Below are positions 50,076 to 62,839 of a stretch of DNA of 64,000 bases, in pieces (position 1 is the first letter of the stretch; every line of letters starts with the position of its first letter). A program made the position numbers and the translations under genes. The notes beneath the pieces were generated by a model. It worked only from the letters and a program-made list of their open reading frames with translations. It did no database searches and was not told the origin of the DNA. The DNA comes from Camelus bactrianus (lineage: Eukaryota; Chordata; Mammalia; Artiodactyla; Camelidae). The stretch is from positions 24,986,174-25,050,173 of the forward strand of contig NC_133566.1 of the NCBI RefSeq assembly GCF_048773025.1, given 5' to 3'.

Positions 50076-52985
50076 TTGCAGGAGAAACTTTTACTCTGGT
50101 TTCTCAGTATGTTTCCTAGTGCCGGTTTGAAGTAACTGCAGTTTTCACTGCAAAACAGAGTTGGAGCTAGAGCCTCCCCATATATATTTATGGAGTGGAG
50201 TATGCAACTGAAAAGAATCTTTGTGTTCCCAACAAGCTAGTTGAATGACGGCTTTCACACACACTTATCTCTCAGAACTGAGCATGTGGAGAGACTTTTG
50301 TTCATCTAGCACCAAGGGAACGGTTTGCAGGAGAAACTTTTACTCTGGTTTCTCAGTCTGTTTCCTAGTGCCGGTTTGAAGTTCCTGCAGTTTTCACTGT
50401 AAAACGGAGTTGGAGCTAGTACCTCCACATATATATGTATGGTGTGGATTTTGCAACTGATAAGAAACTTTGTGTTCCCAACAAGCTAGGTGAAGGACGG
50501 CTTTCACACACACTTATCTCTCAGAACTGAGCATGTGTAGAGACGTTCGTTCATCTAGCACAAAGGAACGGGTTGCAGGGGAAACTTTGTCTCTGGTTTC
50601 TCCGTATGTTTCCTAGTGCCCATTTGTAGTTCCTGAAGTTTTCACTGTTAATCGTAGTTGGAGCTAGAACTTCCCCATATATATGTATGGAGTGAAGTTT
50701 GCAACTGAAAAGAAACTTTGGGTTCATTACAAGCTAGTTGAATGACGGCTTTCACACACACTTTTATCTCAGAATTGACAATGTGGAGAGACGTTCGTTC
50801 ATCTAGCAAAAAGGGAACGGGTTGCAGGAGAAACTTTTACTCTGGTTTCTCAGTCTGTTTCTTAGGGCCATTTTGAAGTTCCTGCAGTTTTCACTGTAAA
50901 ACCAAGTTGGAACATGAACCTCCCCATATATATGTATGGAGTGGAGTTTGCAAATGAAAAGAAACTTTGTGTTCCCAACTATTTATGTTAAGGACGGCTT
51001 TCACACACACTTATCTCTCAGAAATGAGCATGTAGAGAGACGTTCGTTCATCTAGCACCAAGGGAACGGGTTGCAGGAGAAACTTTTACTCTGGTTTCTC
51101 AGTCTGTTTCCTAGTGCCGGTTTGAAGTACCTGCAGTTTTCACTGTAAAACGGAGTTGGAGCTAGTACTTCCCCATATATATTTATGGAGTGGATTTTGC
51201 AACTGAAAAGAATCTTTGTGTTCCCAACAAGCTAGATGAATGACGGCTTTCACACACACTTATCTCTCAGAACTGAGCATGTGGAGAGACTTTCGTTCAT
51301 CTAGCACCAAGGGAACGGTTTGCAGGAGAAACTTTTACTCTGGTTTCTCAGTCTGTTTCCTAGTGCCGGTTTGAAGTTCCTGCAGTTTTCACTCTAAAAC
51401 GGAGTTGGAGCTTGTACCTCCCCATATATATGTATGGAGTGGAGTTTGCAACTGAAAAGAAACTTTGTGTTCCCAACAAGCTAGGTGAAGGACGGCTTTC
51501 ACACACACTTATCTCTCAGAACAGAGCATGTGGAGAGACGTTCGTTCATCTAGCACAAATGGAACGGTTTGCAGGGGAAACTTTGGCTCTGGTTTCTCCG
51601 TATTTTTCCTAGTGCCCGTTTGTAGTTCCTGAAGTTTTCACTGTTAATCGTAGTTGGAGCTAGAACTTCCCCATATATATGTATGGAGTGGAGTTTGCAA
51701 CTGAAAAGAAACTTTGGTTTCATAACAAGATAGTTGAAGGACGGCTTTCACACACACTTTTATATCAGAATTTACAATGTGGAGAGAAGTTCATTCATCT
51801 AGCACAAAGGGAACGGTTTGCAGGAGAAACTTTTACTCTGGTTTATCAGTCTCATTCTTAGGGCCATTTTGAAGTTCCTGCAGTTTTCACTGTAAAACGG
51901 AGTTGGAACTAGTACCTCCCCATATATATGTATGGAGTGGAGTTTGCAAATGAAAAGAAACTTTGTGTTCACAACAAGTTATGTTAAGGACGGCTTTCAC
52001 ACACACTTATCTCTCAGAAATGAGCATGTAGAGAGACGTTCGTTCATCTAGCACCAAGGGAACGGGTTGCATGAGAAACTTTTACTCTGGTTTCTCAGTC
52101 TGTTTCCTAGTGCCGGTTTGAAGTTCCTGCAGTTTTCACTGTAAAACAGATTTGGAGCTAGTACCTCATCATATATATGTATGGAGTGAAGTTTGCAACT
52201 GAAAAGAAACTTTGTGTTCCCAACAAGCTAGGTGAAGGACGGATTCCACACACACTTATCTCTCAGAACTGAGCATATGGAGAGACGTTCGTCATCTAGT
52301 ACCAATGGAACGGGTTGCAGGAGAAACTTTTACTCTGGTTTAACAGTCTGTTTCCTAGTTTCGGTTTGAAGTTCCTGCAGTTTTCACTGTAAAACGGTGT
52401 TGGAGCTTGTACCTACCCATATATATTTATGGAGTGGAGTTTGCAACTGAAAAGAATCTTTGTGTTCCCAACAAGCTAGTTGAAGGACGGCTTTCACACA
52501 CACTTATTTCTCAGAACTGATCATGTGGAGAGACTTTCGTTCATCTAGCACCAAGGGAACGGTTTGCAGGAGAAAATTTACTCTGGTTTCTCAGTCTTTT
52601 TCCTAGTGCCGGTTTGAAGTTCCTGCAGTTATCACTGTAAAACATTGTTGGAGCTAGTACCTCCCCATATATATGTATTGATTGGAGTTTGCAACTGAAA
52701 AGAAACTTTGTGTTCAAAACAAGCTAGGTGAAGGACGGCTTTCAAACTCACTTATCTCTCAGAACTGAGCATGTGGAGAGACGTTCGTTCATCTGGCACA
52801 AATAGAACGGGTTGCAGGAGAAACTTTTACTCTGCTTTCTCAGACTTTTTCCTAGTGCCAGTTTGAAGTTCCTGCAGTTATCACTGTAAAACGTTGTTGG
52901 AGCTTGTACCTCCCGATATATGTTTATGGAGTGGGGTTTGCAACTGAAAAGAAACTTTTTGTTCCCAACAAGATAGGTGAAGGAC
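50076..52985. repeat. HOR Z, copy 4 (incomplete; one internal monomer lost)
   Basis: This follows copy 3 at +4,474 bp up to about 52,570. There, CAGGAGAAAATTTACTCTGG is followed at once by CAGTCTTTTTCC, skipping the monomer that carries AATTCCTGCACTTTTCAC in copy 3 (about 48,150). From then on the offset is about 249 bp smaller. Similarity ends near 52,985, where a type-2 monomer (ATGTGTAGAGACG) takes over. Confidence 0.85.
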
Positions 52986-55900
52986 GGCTTTCACACACAC
53001 TTATCTCTCAGAACTGAGCATGTGTAGAGACGTTCGTTCATCTAGCACAAAGGGAACGGGTTGCAGGGGAAACTTTGTCTCTGGTTTCTCCGTATGTTTC
53101 CTAGTGCCCGTTTGTAGTTCCTGAAGTTTTCACTGTTAATCGTAGTTGGAGCTAGAACTTCCCCATATATATGTATGGAGTGGAGTTTGCAACTGAAAAG
53201 AAACTTTCGGTTCATAACAAGATAGTTGAAGGACGGCTTTCACACACACTTTTATATCAGAATTTACAATGTGGAGAGAAGTTCGTTCATCTAGCACATA
53301 GGGAACGGTTTGCAGGAGAAACTTTTACTCTGGTTTCTCAGTCTGTTTCTTAGGGCCATTTTGAAGTTCCTGCAGTTTTCACAGTAAAACGGATTTGGAA
53401 CAAGTACCTCCCCATATATATGTATGGAGTGGAGTTTGCAAATGAAAAGAAACTTTGTGTTCACAACAAGTTATGTTAAGGACGGCTTTCACACACACTT
53501 ATCTCTCAGAAATGAGCATGTAGAGAGACGTTCGTTCATCTAGCACCAAGGGAACGGGTTGCATGAGAAACTTTTACTCTGGTTTCTCAGTCTGTTTCCT
53601 AGTGCCGTTTTGAAGTTCCTGCAGTTTTCACTGTAAAACAGAGTTGGAGCTAGTACCTCATCATATATATGTATGGAGTGAAGTTTGCAACTGAAAAGAA
53701 ACTTTGTGTTCCCAACAAGCTAGGTGAAGGACGGATTCCACACACACTTATCTCTCAGAACTGAGCATATGGAGAGACGTTCGTCATCTAGCACCAATGG
53801 AACGGGTTGCAGGAGAAACTTTTACTCTGGTTTCTCAGTCTGTTTCCTAGTTTCGGTTTGAAGTTCCTGCAGTTTTCACTGTAAAACGGTGTTGGAGCTT
53901 GTACCAACCCATATTTATTTATGGAGTGGAGTTTGCAGCTGAAAAGAATCTTTGTGTTCCCAACAAGCTAGTTGAAGGACGGCTTTCACACACACTTATC
54001 TCTCAGATCTGATCATGTGGAGAGACTTTCGTTCATCTAGCACCAAGGGAACGGTTTGCAGGAGAAACTTTACTCTGGTTTCTCAGTCTGTTTCCTAGTG
54101 CCGGTTTGAAATTCCTGCACATTTCACTGTAAAACGGATTTGGATCTAGTACCTCCCCATATATATGTATGGAGTGGAGTTTGCAACTGAAAACAAACTT
54201 TGTGTTCCCAACAAGATTGGTGAAGAACGGCTTTCACACACACTTTTCTCTCAGAATTGAGCATGTGGAGAGACGATCGTTCATCTGGCACAAATAGAAC
54301 GGTTTGCAGGAGAAACATTTACTCTGGTTTCTCAGTCTTTTTCCTAGTGCCGGTTTGAAGTTCCTGCAGTTATCACTGTAAAACATTGTTGGAGCTAGTA
54401 CCTCCCCATATATATGTACGGATTGGAGTTTGCAACTGAAAAGAAACTTTGTGTTCAAAACAAGCTAGGTGAAGGACGGCTTTCAAACTCACTTATCTCT
54501 CAGAACTGAGCATGTGGAGAGACGTTCGTTCATCTGGCACAAACAGAACGGGTTGCAGGAGAAACTTTTACTCTGCTTTCTCAGACTTTTTCCTAGTGCC
54601 ATTTTGAAGTTCCTGCAGTTATCACTGTAAAACGTTGTTGGAGCTTGTACCTCCCGATATATATTTATGGAGTGGGGTTTGCAACTGAAAAGAAACTTTT
54701 TGTTCACAACAAGATAGGTGAAGGACGGGTTTCACACACACATCTCTCAAAACTGATCTTGTGGAGAGACATTCGTTCATCTAGCACCAAGGGAACGGGT
54801 TGCAGGAGAAACTTTGACTCTGGTTTCTCAGTCTGTTTCCTAGTGCCGTTTAGAAGTTCCTGCAGTTTTCACTGTAAAACCGAGTTGGAGCTAATACCTC
54901 CCCATATATATGTATGGAGTGGAGTTTGCAACTGAAAAGAAACTTTGTGTTCCCAACGAGATAGTTGAAGGATGGCTTTCACACACAATTTTCTCTCAGA
55001 ACTGAGCATGTGGAGAGACTTTCGTTCATCTAGCACCAAGGGAACGGTGTGCAGGAGAAACTTTTAGTCTGGTTTCTCAGTCTGTTTCCTACTGCCGGTT
55101 TTCATGTTCCTGCAGTTTTCACTGTAAAACGGAGTTGGAGCTAGTACCTCCCCATATATATGTATGGATTGGAGTTTGCAACTGATAAGAAACTTTGTGT
55201 TCCCAACAAGCTAGGTGAAGGACGGCTTTCACACACACTTATCTCTCAGAACTGAGCATGTGTAGAGACGTTCGTTCATCTAGCACAAAGGGAACGGTTT
55301 GCAGTGGAAACTTTGTCTCTGGTTTCTCCGTATGTTTCCTAGTGCCCGTTTGTAGTTCCTGAATTTTCACTGTTAATCGTAGTTGGAGCTAGAACTTCCC
55401 CATATATATGTATGGAGTGGAGTTTGCAACTGAAAAGAAACTTTGGGTTCATTACAAGATAGTTGAAGGACGGCTTTCACACACACTTTTATCTCAGAAT
55501 TGACAATGTGGAGAGACGTTCGTTCATCTAGCACAAAGGGAACGGTTTGCAGGAGAAACTTTTACTCTGGTTTCTCAGTCTGTTTCCTAGTGCTGTTTTG
55601 ATGTTCCTGCAGTTTTCACTGTAAAACCGAGTTGGGGCTAGTACCTCCCCATATATATGTATGGAGTGGAGTTTGCAAATGAAAAGAAACTTTGTGTTTC
55701 CAACTAGTTATGTTAAGGACGGCTTTCACACACACTTATCTCTCAGAAATGAGCATGTAGAGAGACGTTCGTTCATCTAGCACCAAGGGAATGTGTTGCA
55801 TGAGAAACTTTTACTCTGGTTTCTCAGTCTGTTTCCTAGTGCCGGTTTGAAGTACCTGCAGTTTTCACTGTAAAACGGAGTTGGAGCTAGTACCTCCCCA

Positions 55901-57482
55901 TATATATTTAAGGAGTGGAGTTTGCAACTGAAAAGAATCTTTGTGTTCCCAACAAGCTAGTTGAATGACGGCTTTCACACACACTTATCTCTCAGAACTG
56001 AGCATGTGGAGAGACTTTCGTTCATCTAGCACCAAGGGAACGGTTTGCAGGAGAAACTTTTACTCTGGTTTCTCAGTCTGTTTCCTAGTGCCGGTTTGAA
56101 GTTCCTGCAGTTTTCACTGTAAAACGGAGTTGGAGCTTGTACCTCCCCATATATATGTATGGAGTGGAGTTTGCAACTGAAAAGAAACTTTGTGTTCCCA
56201 AGAAGCTAGGTGAAGGACGGCTTTCACACACACTTACCTCTCAGAACAGACCATGTGGAGAGACGTTCGTTCATCTAGCAAAAAGGGAACGGTTTGCAGG
56301 GGAAACTTTGGCTCTGGTTTCTCCGTATGTTTCCTAGTGCCCGTTTGTAGTTCCTGAAGTTTTCACTGTTAATCGTAGTTGGAGCTAGAACTTCCCCATA
56401 TATATGTATGGAGTGGAGTTTGCAACTGAAAAGAAACTTTGGGTTCATAACAAGATAGTTGAAGGACGGCTTTCACACACACTTTTATATCAGAATTGAC
56501 AATGTGGAGAGACGTTCGTTCATCTAGCACAAAGGGAACGGTTTGCAGGAGAAACTTTTACTCTGGTTTCTCAGTCTGTTTCTTAGGGCCATTTTGAAGT
56601 TCCTGCAGTTTTCACTGTAAAACGGAGTTGGAACAAGTACCTCCCCATATATATGTATGGAGTGGAGTTTGCAAATGAAAAGAAACTTTGTGTTCACAAC
56701 AATTTATGTTAAGGACGGCTTTCACACACACTTATCTCTCAGAAATGAGCATGTAGAGAGACGTTCGTTCATCTAGCATCAAGGGAACGGGTTGCATGAG
56801 AAACTTTTACTCTGTTTTCTCAGTCTGTTTCCTAGTGCCGGTTTTAAGTTCCTGCAGTTTTCACTGTAAAACCGAGTTGGAGCTAGTACCTCATCATATA
56901 TATGTATGGAGTGAAGTTTGCAACTGAAAAGAAACTTTGTGTTCCCAACAAGCTAGGTGAAGGACGGATTCCACACACAATTATCTCTCAGAACTGAGCA
57001 TATGGAGAGACGTTCGTCATCTAGCACCAAGGGAACGGGTTGCAGGAGAAACTTTTACTCTGGTTTCTCAGTCTGTTTCCTAGTGCCGGTTTGAAGTTCC
57101 TGCAGTTTTCACTGTAAAACGGTGTTGGAGCTTGTACCTCCCCATATATATTTATGGAGTGGAATTTGCAACTGTAAAGAATCTTTGTGTTTCCAACAAG
57201 CTAGTTGAAGGACGGCTTTCACACACACTTATCTCTCAGAACTGATCATGTGGAGAGACTTTCGTTCATCTAGCACAAAGGGAACGGTTTGCAGGAGAAA
57301 CTTTACTCTGGTTTCTCAGTCTGTTTCCTAGTGCCGGTTTGAAATTCCTGCACTTTTCACTGTAAAACGCATTTGGAGCTAGTACATCCCCATATATATG
57401 TATGGAGTGGAGTTTGCAACTGAAAACAATCATTGTGTTCCCAACAAAATATGTGAAGAACGGCTTTCACACACACTTTTCT
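52986..57482. repeat. Mosaic satellite with copy of 20,440-21,950 (~18 monomers)
   Basis: Bases 53,000-54,480 partly repeat the order seen in HOR Z. The type-2-following ATGTATGGAGTGGAGTTTGC start near 51,680 recurs at 53,172, six monomers on. Bases 54,640-54,960 carry the type-1 to type-5 junction also seen in HORs A and X. Bases 55,250-56,760 match 20,440-21,950 at an offset of 34,810. Bases 56,700-57,100 match 22,640-23,040, and the offset falls by three monomers because the 3-mer duplication is absent here. Confidence 0.77.
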
Positions 57483-57790
57483 CTCAGAATTGAGCATGTG
57501 GAGAGACGTTCGTTCATCTGGCACAAATAGAACGGGTTGCAGGAGAAACTTTTACTCTGGTTTCTCAGTCTTTTTCCTAGTGCCAGTTTGAAGTTCCTGC
57601 AGTTATCACTGTAAAACTTTGTTGGAGCTAGTACCTCATCATATAAATGAATGGAGTGAAGTTAGCAACTGACAAGAAACTTTGTGTTCCCAACAAGCTA
57701 TGTGAAGGACGGCTTTCACACACACTTATCTCTCAGAAATGAGCATGTGGAGAGACTTTCGTCATCTAGCACCAAGGGAACGGTTTGCAG

Positions 57791-57814
57791 GAGAAACTTT
57801 TACTCTGGTTTCTC
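57791..57814. repeat. Recurrent 7-bp inverted repeat in the monomer (example copy)
   Basis: GAGAAAC at 57,791-57,797 and GTTTCTC at 57,808-57,814 are perfect reverse complements with a 10-nt spacer. The pair is present in most monomers (consensus positions 52-58 and 69-75). Type-2 monomers carry GGGAAAC, which leaves a G-T pair at one position. A structural or protein-binding role is inference. Confidence 0.65.
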
Positions 57815-57849
57815 AGTCTGTTTCCTAGTGCCGGTTTGAAGTTCCTGCA

Positions 57850-57865
57850 GTTTTCACTGTAAAAC
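57850..57865. repeat. Short inverted repeat GTTTT/AAAAC (example copy)
   Basis: GTTTTCACTGTAAAAC has 5-bp arms around a 6-nt centre. It is common to most monomers. Type-1 monomers change the left arm to GTTAT and type-2 monomers change the right arm to TTAATC, so the dyad is not universal. Confidence 0.5.
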
Positions 57866-57886
57866 GGAGTTGGAGCTTGTACCTCC

Positions 57887-57902
57887 CCATATATATGTAT
57901 GG
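57887..57902. repeat. Conserved A+T-rich palindrome in the monomer (example copy)
   Basis: CCATATATATGTATGG has 5-bp complementary ends (CCATA/TATGG) and contains the perfect 10-bp palindrome CATATATATG at 57,888-57,897. It is kept in most monomer types. In the TTTATGG variants (for example near 458) the palindrome is broken. Such a site could extrude or bind a dimeric protein, but nothing here proves it. Confidence 0.6.
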
Positions 57903-57949
57903 AGTGGAGTTTGCAACTGAAAAGAAACTTTGTGTTCCCAACAAGCTAG

Positions 57950-57967
57950 GTGAAGGACGGCTTTCAC
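57950..57967. repeat. Short inverted repeat GTGAAG/CTTTCAC (example copy)
   Basis: GTGAAG at the left and CTTTCAC at the right are complementary apart from one extra T, around a short centre. Together with the other dyads this places several short inverted repeats in each 249-bp unit. Confidence 0.45.
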
Positions 57968-59468
57968 ACACACTTATCTCTCAGAACAGAGCATGTGGAG
58001 AGACGTTCGTTCATCTAGCACAAAGGGAACGGTTTGCAGGGGAAACTTTGGCTCTGGTTTCTCCGTATGTTTCCTAGTGACAGTTTGTAGTTCCTGAAGT
58101 TTTCACTGTTAATCGTAGTTGGAGCTAGAACTTCCCCATATATATGTATGGAGTGGAGTTTGCAACTGAAAAGAAACTTTGGGTTCATAACAAGATAGTT
58201 GAAGGACGGCTTTCACACACACTTTTATCTCAGAATTGACAATGTGGAGAGAGGTTCGTTCATCTAGCACAAAGGGAACGGTTTGCAGGAGAAACTTTTA
58301 CTCTGGTTTCTCAGTCTGTTTCTTAGGGCCATTTTGAAGTTCCTGCAGTTTTCACTGTAAAACCGATTTGGAGCTAGTACCTCATCATATATATGTATGG
58401 AGTGAAGTTTGCAACTGAAAAGAATCTTTATGTTTCCCACAAGCTAGTTGAAGGACGGCTTTGACACACACTTATCTCTCAGAACTGATCATGTGGAGAG
58501 ACTTCCGTTCATCTAGCACAAAGGGAACGGTTTGCAGGAGAAACTTTACTCTGGTTTCTCAGTCTGTTTCCTAGTGCCGGTTTGAAATTCCTGCACTTTT
58601 CACTGTAAAACGGTTTTGCAGCTAGTACTTCCCCATATATATGTATGGAGTGGAGTTTGCTACTGAAAACAAACTTTGTGTTCCCAACAAAATAGGTGAA
58701 GAACGGCTTTCACACTCACTTTTCTCTCAGAATTGAGCATGTGGAGAGACGTTCGTTCATCTGGCACAAATAGAACGGGTTGCAGGAGAAACTTTTACTC
58801 TGGTTTCTCAGTCTTTTTCCTAGTGCCAGTTTGAAGTTCCTGCAGTTATCACTGTAAAACGTTGTTGGAGCTAGTACCTCCCCATATATATGTATGGATT
58901 GGAGTTTGCAACTGAAAAGAAACTTTGTGTTCAAAACAAGCTAGGTGAAGGACGGCTTTCAAACTCACTTATCTCTCAGAACTGAGCATGTGGAGAGACG
59001 TTCGTTCATCTGGCACAAATAGAACGGGTTGCAGGAGAAACTTTTACTCTGGTTTCTCAGATTTTTCCTAGTGCCATTTTGAAGTTCCTGCAGTTATCAC
59101 TGTAAAACGTTGTTGGAGCTTGTACCTCCCGATATATATTTATGGAGTGGGGTTTGCAACTGAAAAGAAACTTTTTGTTCCCAACAAGATAGGTGAAGGA
59201 CGGGTTTCACACACACATCTCTCAAAACTGAGCTTGTGGAGAGACGTTCGTTCATCTAGCAACAAGGGAACGGGTTGCAGGAGAAACTTTGACTCTGGTT
59301 TCTCAGTCTGTTTCCTAGTGCCGTTTAGAAGTTCCTGCAGTTTTCACTGTAAACCGAGTTGGAGCTAATACCTCCCCATATATATGTATGGAGTGGTGTT
59401 TGCAACTGAAATGAAACTTTGTGTTCCCAACAAGCTAGGTGAAGGATGGCTTTCACACACAATTTTCT

Positions 59469-61454
59469 CTCAGAATTGAGCATGTGGAGAGAAGTTCGTT
59501 CATCTGGCACAAATAGAACGGGTTGCAGGAGAAACTTTTACTCTGGTTTCTCAGTCTTTTTCCTAGTGCCAGTTTGAAGTTCCTGCAGTTATCACTGTAA
59601 AACTTTGTTGGAGCTAGTACCTCATCATATAAATGAATGGAGTGAAGTTAGCAACTGACAAGAAACTTTGTGTTCCCAACAAGCTATGTGAAGGACGGCT
59701 TTCACACACACTTATCTCTCAGAACTGAGCATGTGGAGAGACTTTCGTCATCTAGCACCAAGGGAACGGTTTGCAGGAGAAACTTTTACTCTGGTTTCTC
59801 AGTCTGTTTCCTAGTGCCGGTTTGAAGTTCCTGCAGTTTTCACTGTAAAACGGAGTTGGAGCTTGTACCTCCCCATATATATGTATGGAGTGGAGTTTGC
59901 AACTGAAAAGAAACTTTGTGTTCCCAACAAGCTAGGTGAAGGACGGCTTTCACACACACTTATCTCTCAGAACAGAGCATGTGGAGAGACGTTCGTTCAT
60001 CTAGCACAAAGGGAACGGTTTGCAGGGGAAACTTTGGCTCTGGTTTCTCCGTATGTTTCCTAGTGACAGTTTGTAGTTCCTGAAGTTTTCACTGTTAATC
60101 GTAGTTGGAGCTAGAACTTCCCCATATATATGTATGGAGTGGAGTTTGCAACTGAAAAGAAACTTTGGGTTCATAACAAGATAGTTGAAGGACGGCTTTC
60201 ACACACACTTTTATCTCAGAATTGACAATGTGGAGAGAGGTTCGTTCATCTAGCACAAAGGGAACGGTTTGCAGGAGAAACTTTTACTCTGGTTTCTCAG
60301 TCTGTTTCTTAGGGCCATTTTGAAGTTCCTGCAGTTTTCACTGTAAAACCGATTTGGAGCTAGTACCTCATCATATATATGTATGGAGTGAAGTTTGCAA
60401 CTGAAAAGAATCTTTATGTTTCCCACAAGCTAGTTGAAGGACGGCTTTGACACACACTTATCTCTCAGAACTGATCATGTGGAGAGACTTCCGTTCATCT
60501 AGCACAAAGGGAACGGTTTGCAGGAGAAACTTTACTCTGGTTTCTCAGTCTGTTTCCTAGTGCCGGTTTGAAATTCCTGCACTTTTCACTGTAAAACGGT
60601 TTTGCAGCTAGTACTTCCCCATATATATGTATGGAGTGGAGTTTGCTACTGAAAACAAACTTTGTGTTCCCAACAAAATAGGTGAAGAACGGCTTTCACA
60701 CTCACTTTTCTCTCAGAATTGAGCATGTGGAGAGACGTTCGTTCATCTGGCACAAATAGAACGGGTTGCAGGAGAAACTTTTACTCTGGTTTCTCAGTCT
60801 TTTTCCTAGTGCCAGTTTGAAGTTCCTGCAGTTATCACTGTAAAACGTTGTTGGAGCTAGTACCTCCCCATATATATGTATGGATTGGAGTTTGCAACTG
60901 AAAAGAAACTTTGTGTTCAAAACAAGCTAGGTGAAGGACGGCTTTCAAACTCACTTATCTCTCAGAACTGAGCATGTGGAGAGACGTTCGTTCATCTGGC
61001 ACAAATAGAACGGGTTGCAGGAGAAACTTTTACTCTGGTTTCTCAGATTTTTCCTAGTGCCATTTTGAAGTTCCTGCAGTTATCACTGTAAAACGTTGTT
61101 GGAGCTTGTACCTCCCGATATATATTTATGGAGTGGGGTTTGCAACTGAAAAGAAACTTTTTGTTCCCAACAAGATAGGTGAAGGACGGGTTTCACACAC
61201 ACATCTCTCAAAACTGAGCTTGTGGAGAGACGTTCGTTCATCTAGCAACAAGGGAACGGGTTGCAGGAGAAACTTTGACTCTGGTTTCTCAGTCTGTTTC
61301 CTAGTGCCGTTTAGAAGTTCCTGCAGTTTTCACTGTAAACCGAGTTGGAGCTAATACCTCCCCATATATATGTATGGAGTGGTGTTTGCAACTGAAATGA
61401 AACTTTGTGTTCCCAACAAGCTAGGTGAAGGATGGCTTTCACACACAATTTTCT
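59469..61454. repeat. HOR W, copy 2 (8 monomers, 1,986 bp)
   Basis: This is a tandem, almost identical copy of the previous unit. The edges are marked by GAATTGAGCATGTGGAG at the start of each copy, and similarity stops at about 61,460, where GAATTGACAATGTGG follows. Confidence 0.89.
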
Positions 61455-62839
61455 CTCAGAATTGACAATGTGGAGAGACGTTCGTTCATCTAGCACAAAG
61501 GGAACAGGATGCAGGAGAAACTTTTACTCTGGTTTTTCAGTCTGTTTCTTAGGGCCGTTTTGAAGTTCCTGCAGTTTTCACTGTAAAACGGATTTGGAGC
61601 AAATACATCCCCATATATATGTATGGAGTGGAGATTGCAACTGAAAATAAACTTTGTGTTCCCAACAAGTTATGTGAAGGACGGTTTTCACACACACTTA
61701 TCTCTCAGAACTGAGCATGTAGAGAGACGTTCGTTCATCTAGCACCAAGGGAACGTGTTGCATGAGAAACTTTTACATTGGTTTCTCAGTCTGTTTCCTA
61801 GTGCCGGTTTGTAGTTCCTGCAGTTTTCACTGTAAAACCGATTTGGAGCTAGTACCTCATCATATATATGAATGGAGTGAAGTTAGCAACTGAAAAGAAA
61901 CTTTGTGTTCCCAACAAGCTTTGTGAAGGACGGCTTTCACACACACTTATCTCTCAGATATGAGCATGTGAAGAGACGTTCGTCATCTAGCACCTAGGGA
62001 ACGGGTTGCAGGAGAAACTTTTACTCTGGTTTCTCAGTATGTTTCCTAGTGCCGGTTTGAAGTACCTGCAGTTTTCACTGTAAAACGGAGTTGGAGCTAG
62101 TACCTCCCCATATATATTTATGGAGTGGAGTTTGCACCTGAAAAGAATCTTTGTGTTCCCAACCAGCTAGTTGAATGACGGCTTTCACACACACTTATCT
62201 CTCAGAACTGAGCATGTGGAGAGACTTCCGTTCATCTAGCACCAAGGGAACGGTTTGCAGGAGAAACTTTTACTCTGGTTTCTCAGTCTGTTTCCTAGTG
62301 CCGGTTTGAAGTTCCTGCAGTTTAAACTGTAAAACGGAGTTGGAGCTAGCACCTCCCCATATATATGTATGGAGTGGAGTTTGCAACTGATAAGAAACTT
62401 TGTGTTCCCAACAAGCTAGGTGAAGGACGGATTCCAAACACACTTATCTCTCAGAACTGAGCATGTGTAGAGACGTTCGTTCATCTAGCACAAAGGGAAG
62501 GGTTTGCAGGGGAAATTTTGGCTCTGGTTTCTCCGTATGTTTCCTAGTGCCCGTTTGTAGTTCCTGAAGTTTTCACTGTTAATCGTAGTTGGAGCTAGAA
62601 CTTCCCCATATATATGTATGGAGTGGAGTTTGCAACTGAAAATAAACTTTGTGTTCCCAACAAGTTATGTGAAGGACGGTTTTCACACACACTTATCTCT
62701 CAGAACTGAGCATGTAGAGAGACGTTCGTTCATCTAGCACCAAGGGAACGTGTTGCATGAGAAACTTTTACATTAAATTCTCAGTCTGTTTCCTAGTGCC
62801 GGTTTGAAGTTCCTGCAGTTTTCACTGTAAAACCGAGTT
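61455..62839. repeat. Inserted monomer run between W copies (~5-6 monomers)
   Basis: These monomers interrupt the W periodicity. They match the run at 33,130-33,760 and 1,770-2,700 (GGATGCAGGAG, GAAAATAAACTTTG, GTTGCATGAGAAAC). A type-2 monomer lies near 62,470-62,600, and a type-3 monomer follows near 62,700-62,880. Confidence 0.77.

Larger units (their letters stand above)
57483..59468. repeat. HOR W, copy 1 (8 monomers, 1,986 bp)
   Basis: This copy repeats at +1,986 bp. Shared private strings include CATCATATAAATGAATGG (57,633 and 59,619), GCAACTGACAAGAAAC, GTGACAGTTTGTAGTTCC (58,077 and 60,063) and TTCCGTTCATC near 58,503 and 60,489. It includes one type-2 monomer and ends in the type-1 to type-5 transition. 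Confidence 0.89.

Noticed and set aside
57885-57902. TATA box or CArG box promoter at CCCCATATATATGTATGG
   Set aside because: The spacing between CC and GG is 12, not 6, so it is not a CArG box. There is no initiator or associated gene, and the motif is part of every monomer.
7957-61454. Possible assembly duplication producing the near-identical HOR copies
   Set aside because: Copies carry scattered private substitutions and unit-length changes in whole monomers, which favours real duplications. It cannot be fully excluded without read depth or spanning long reads.
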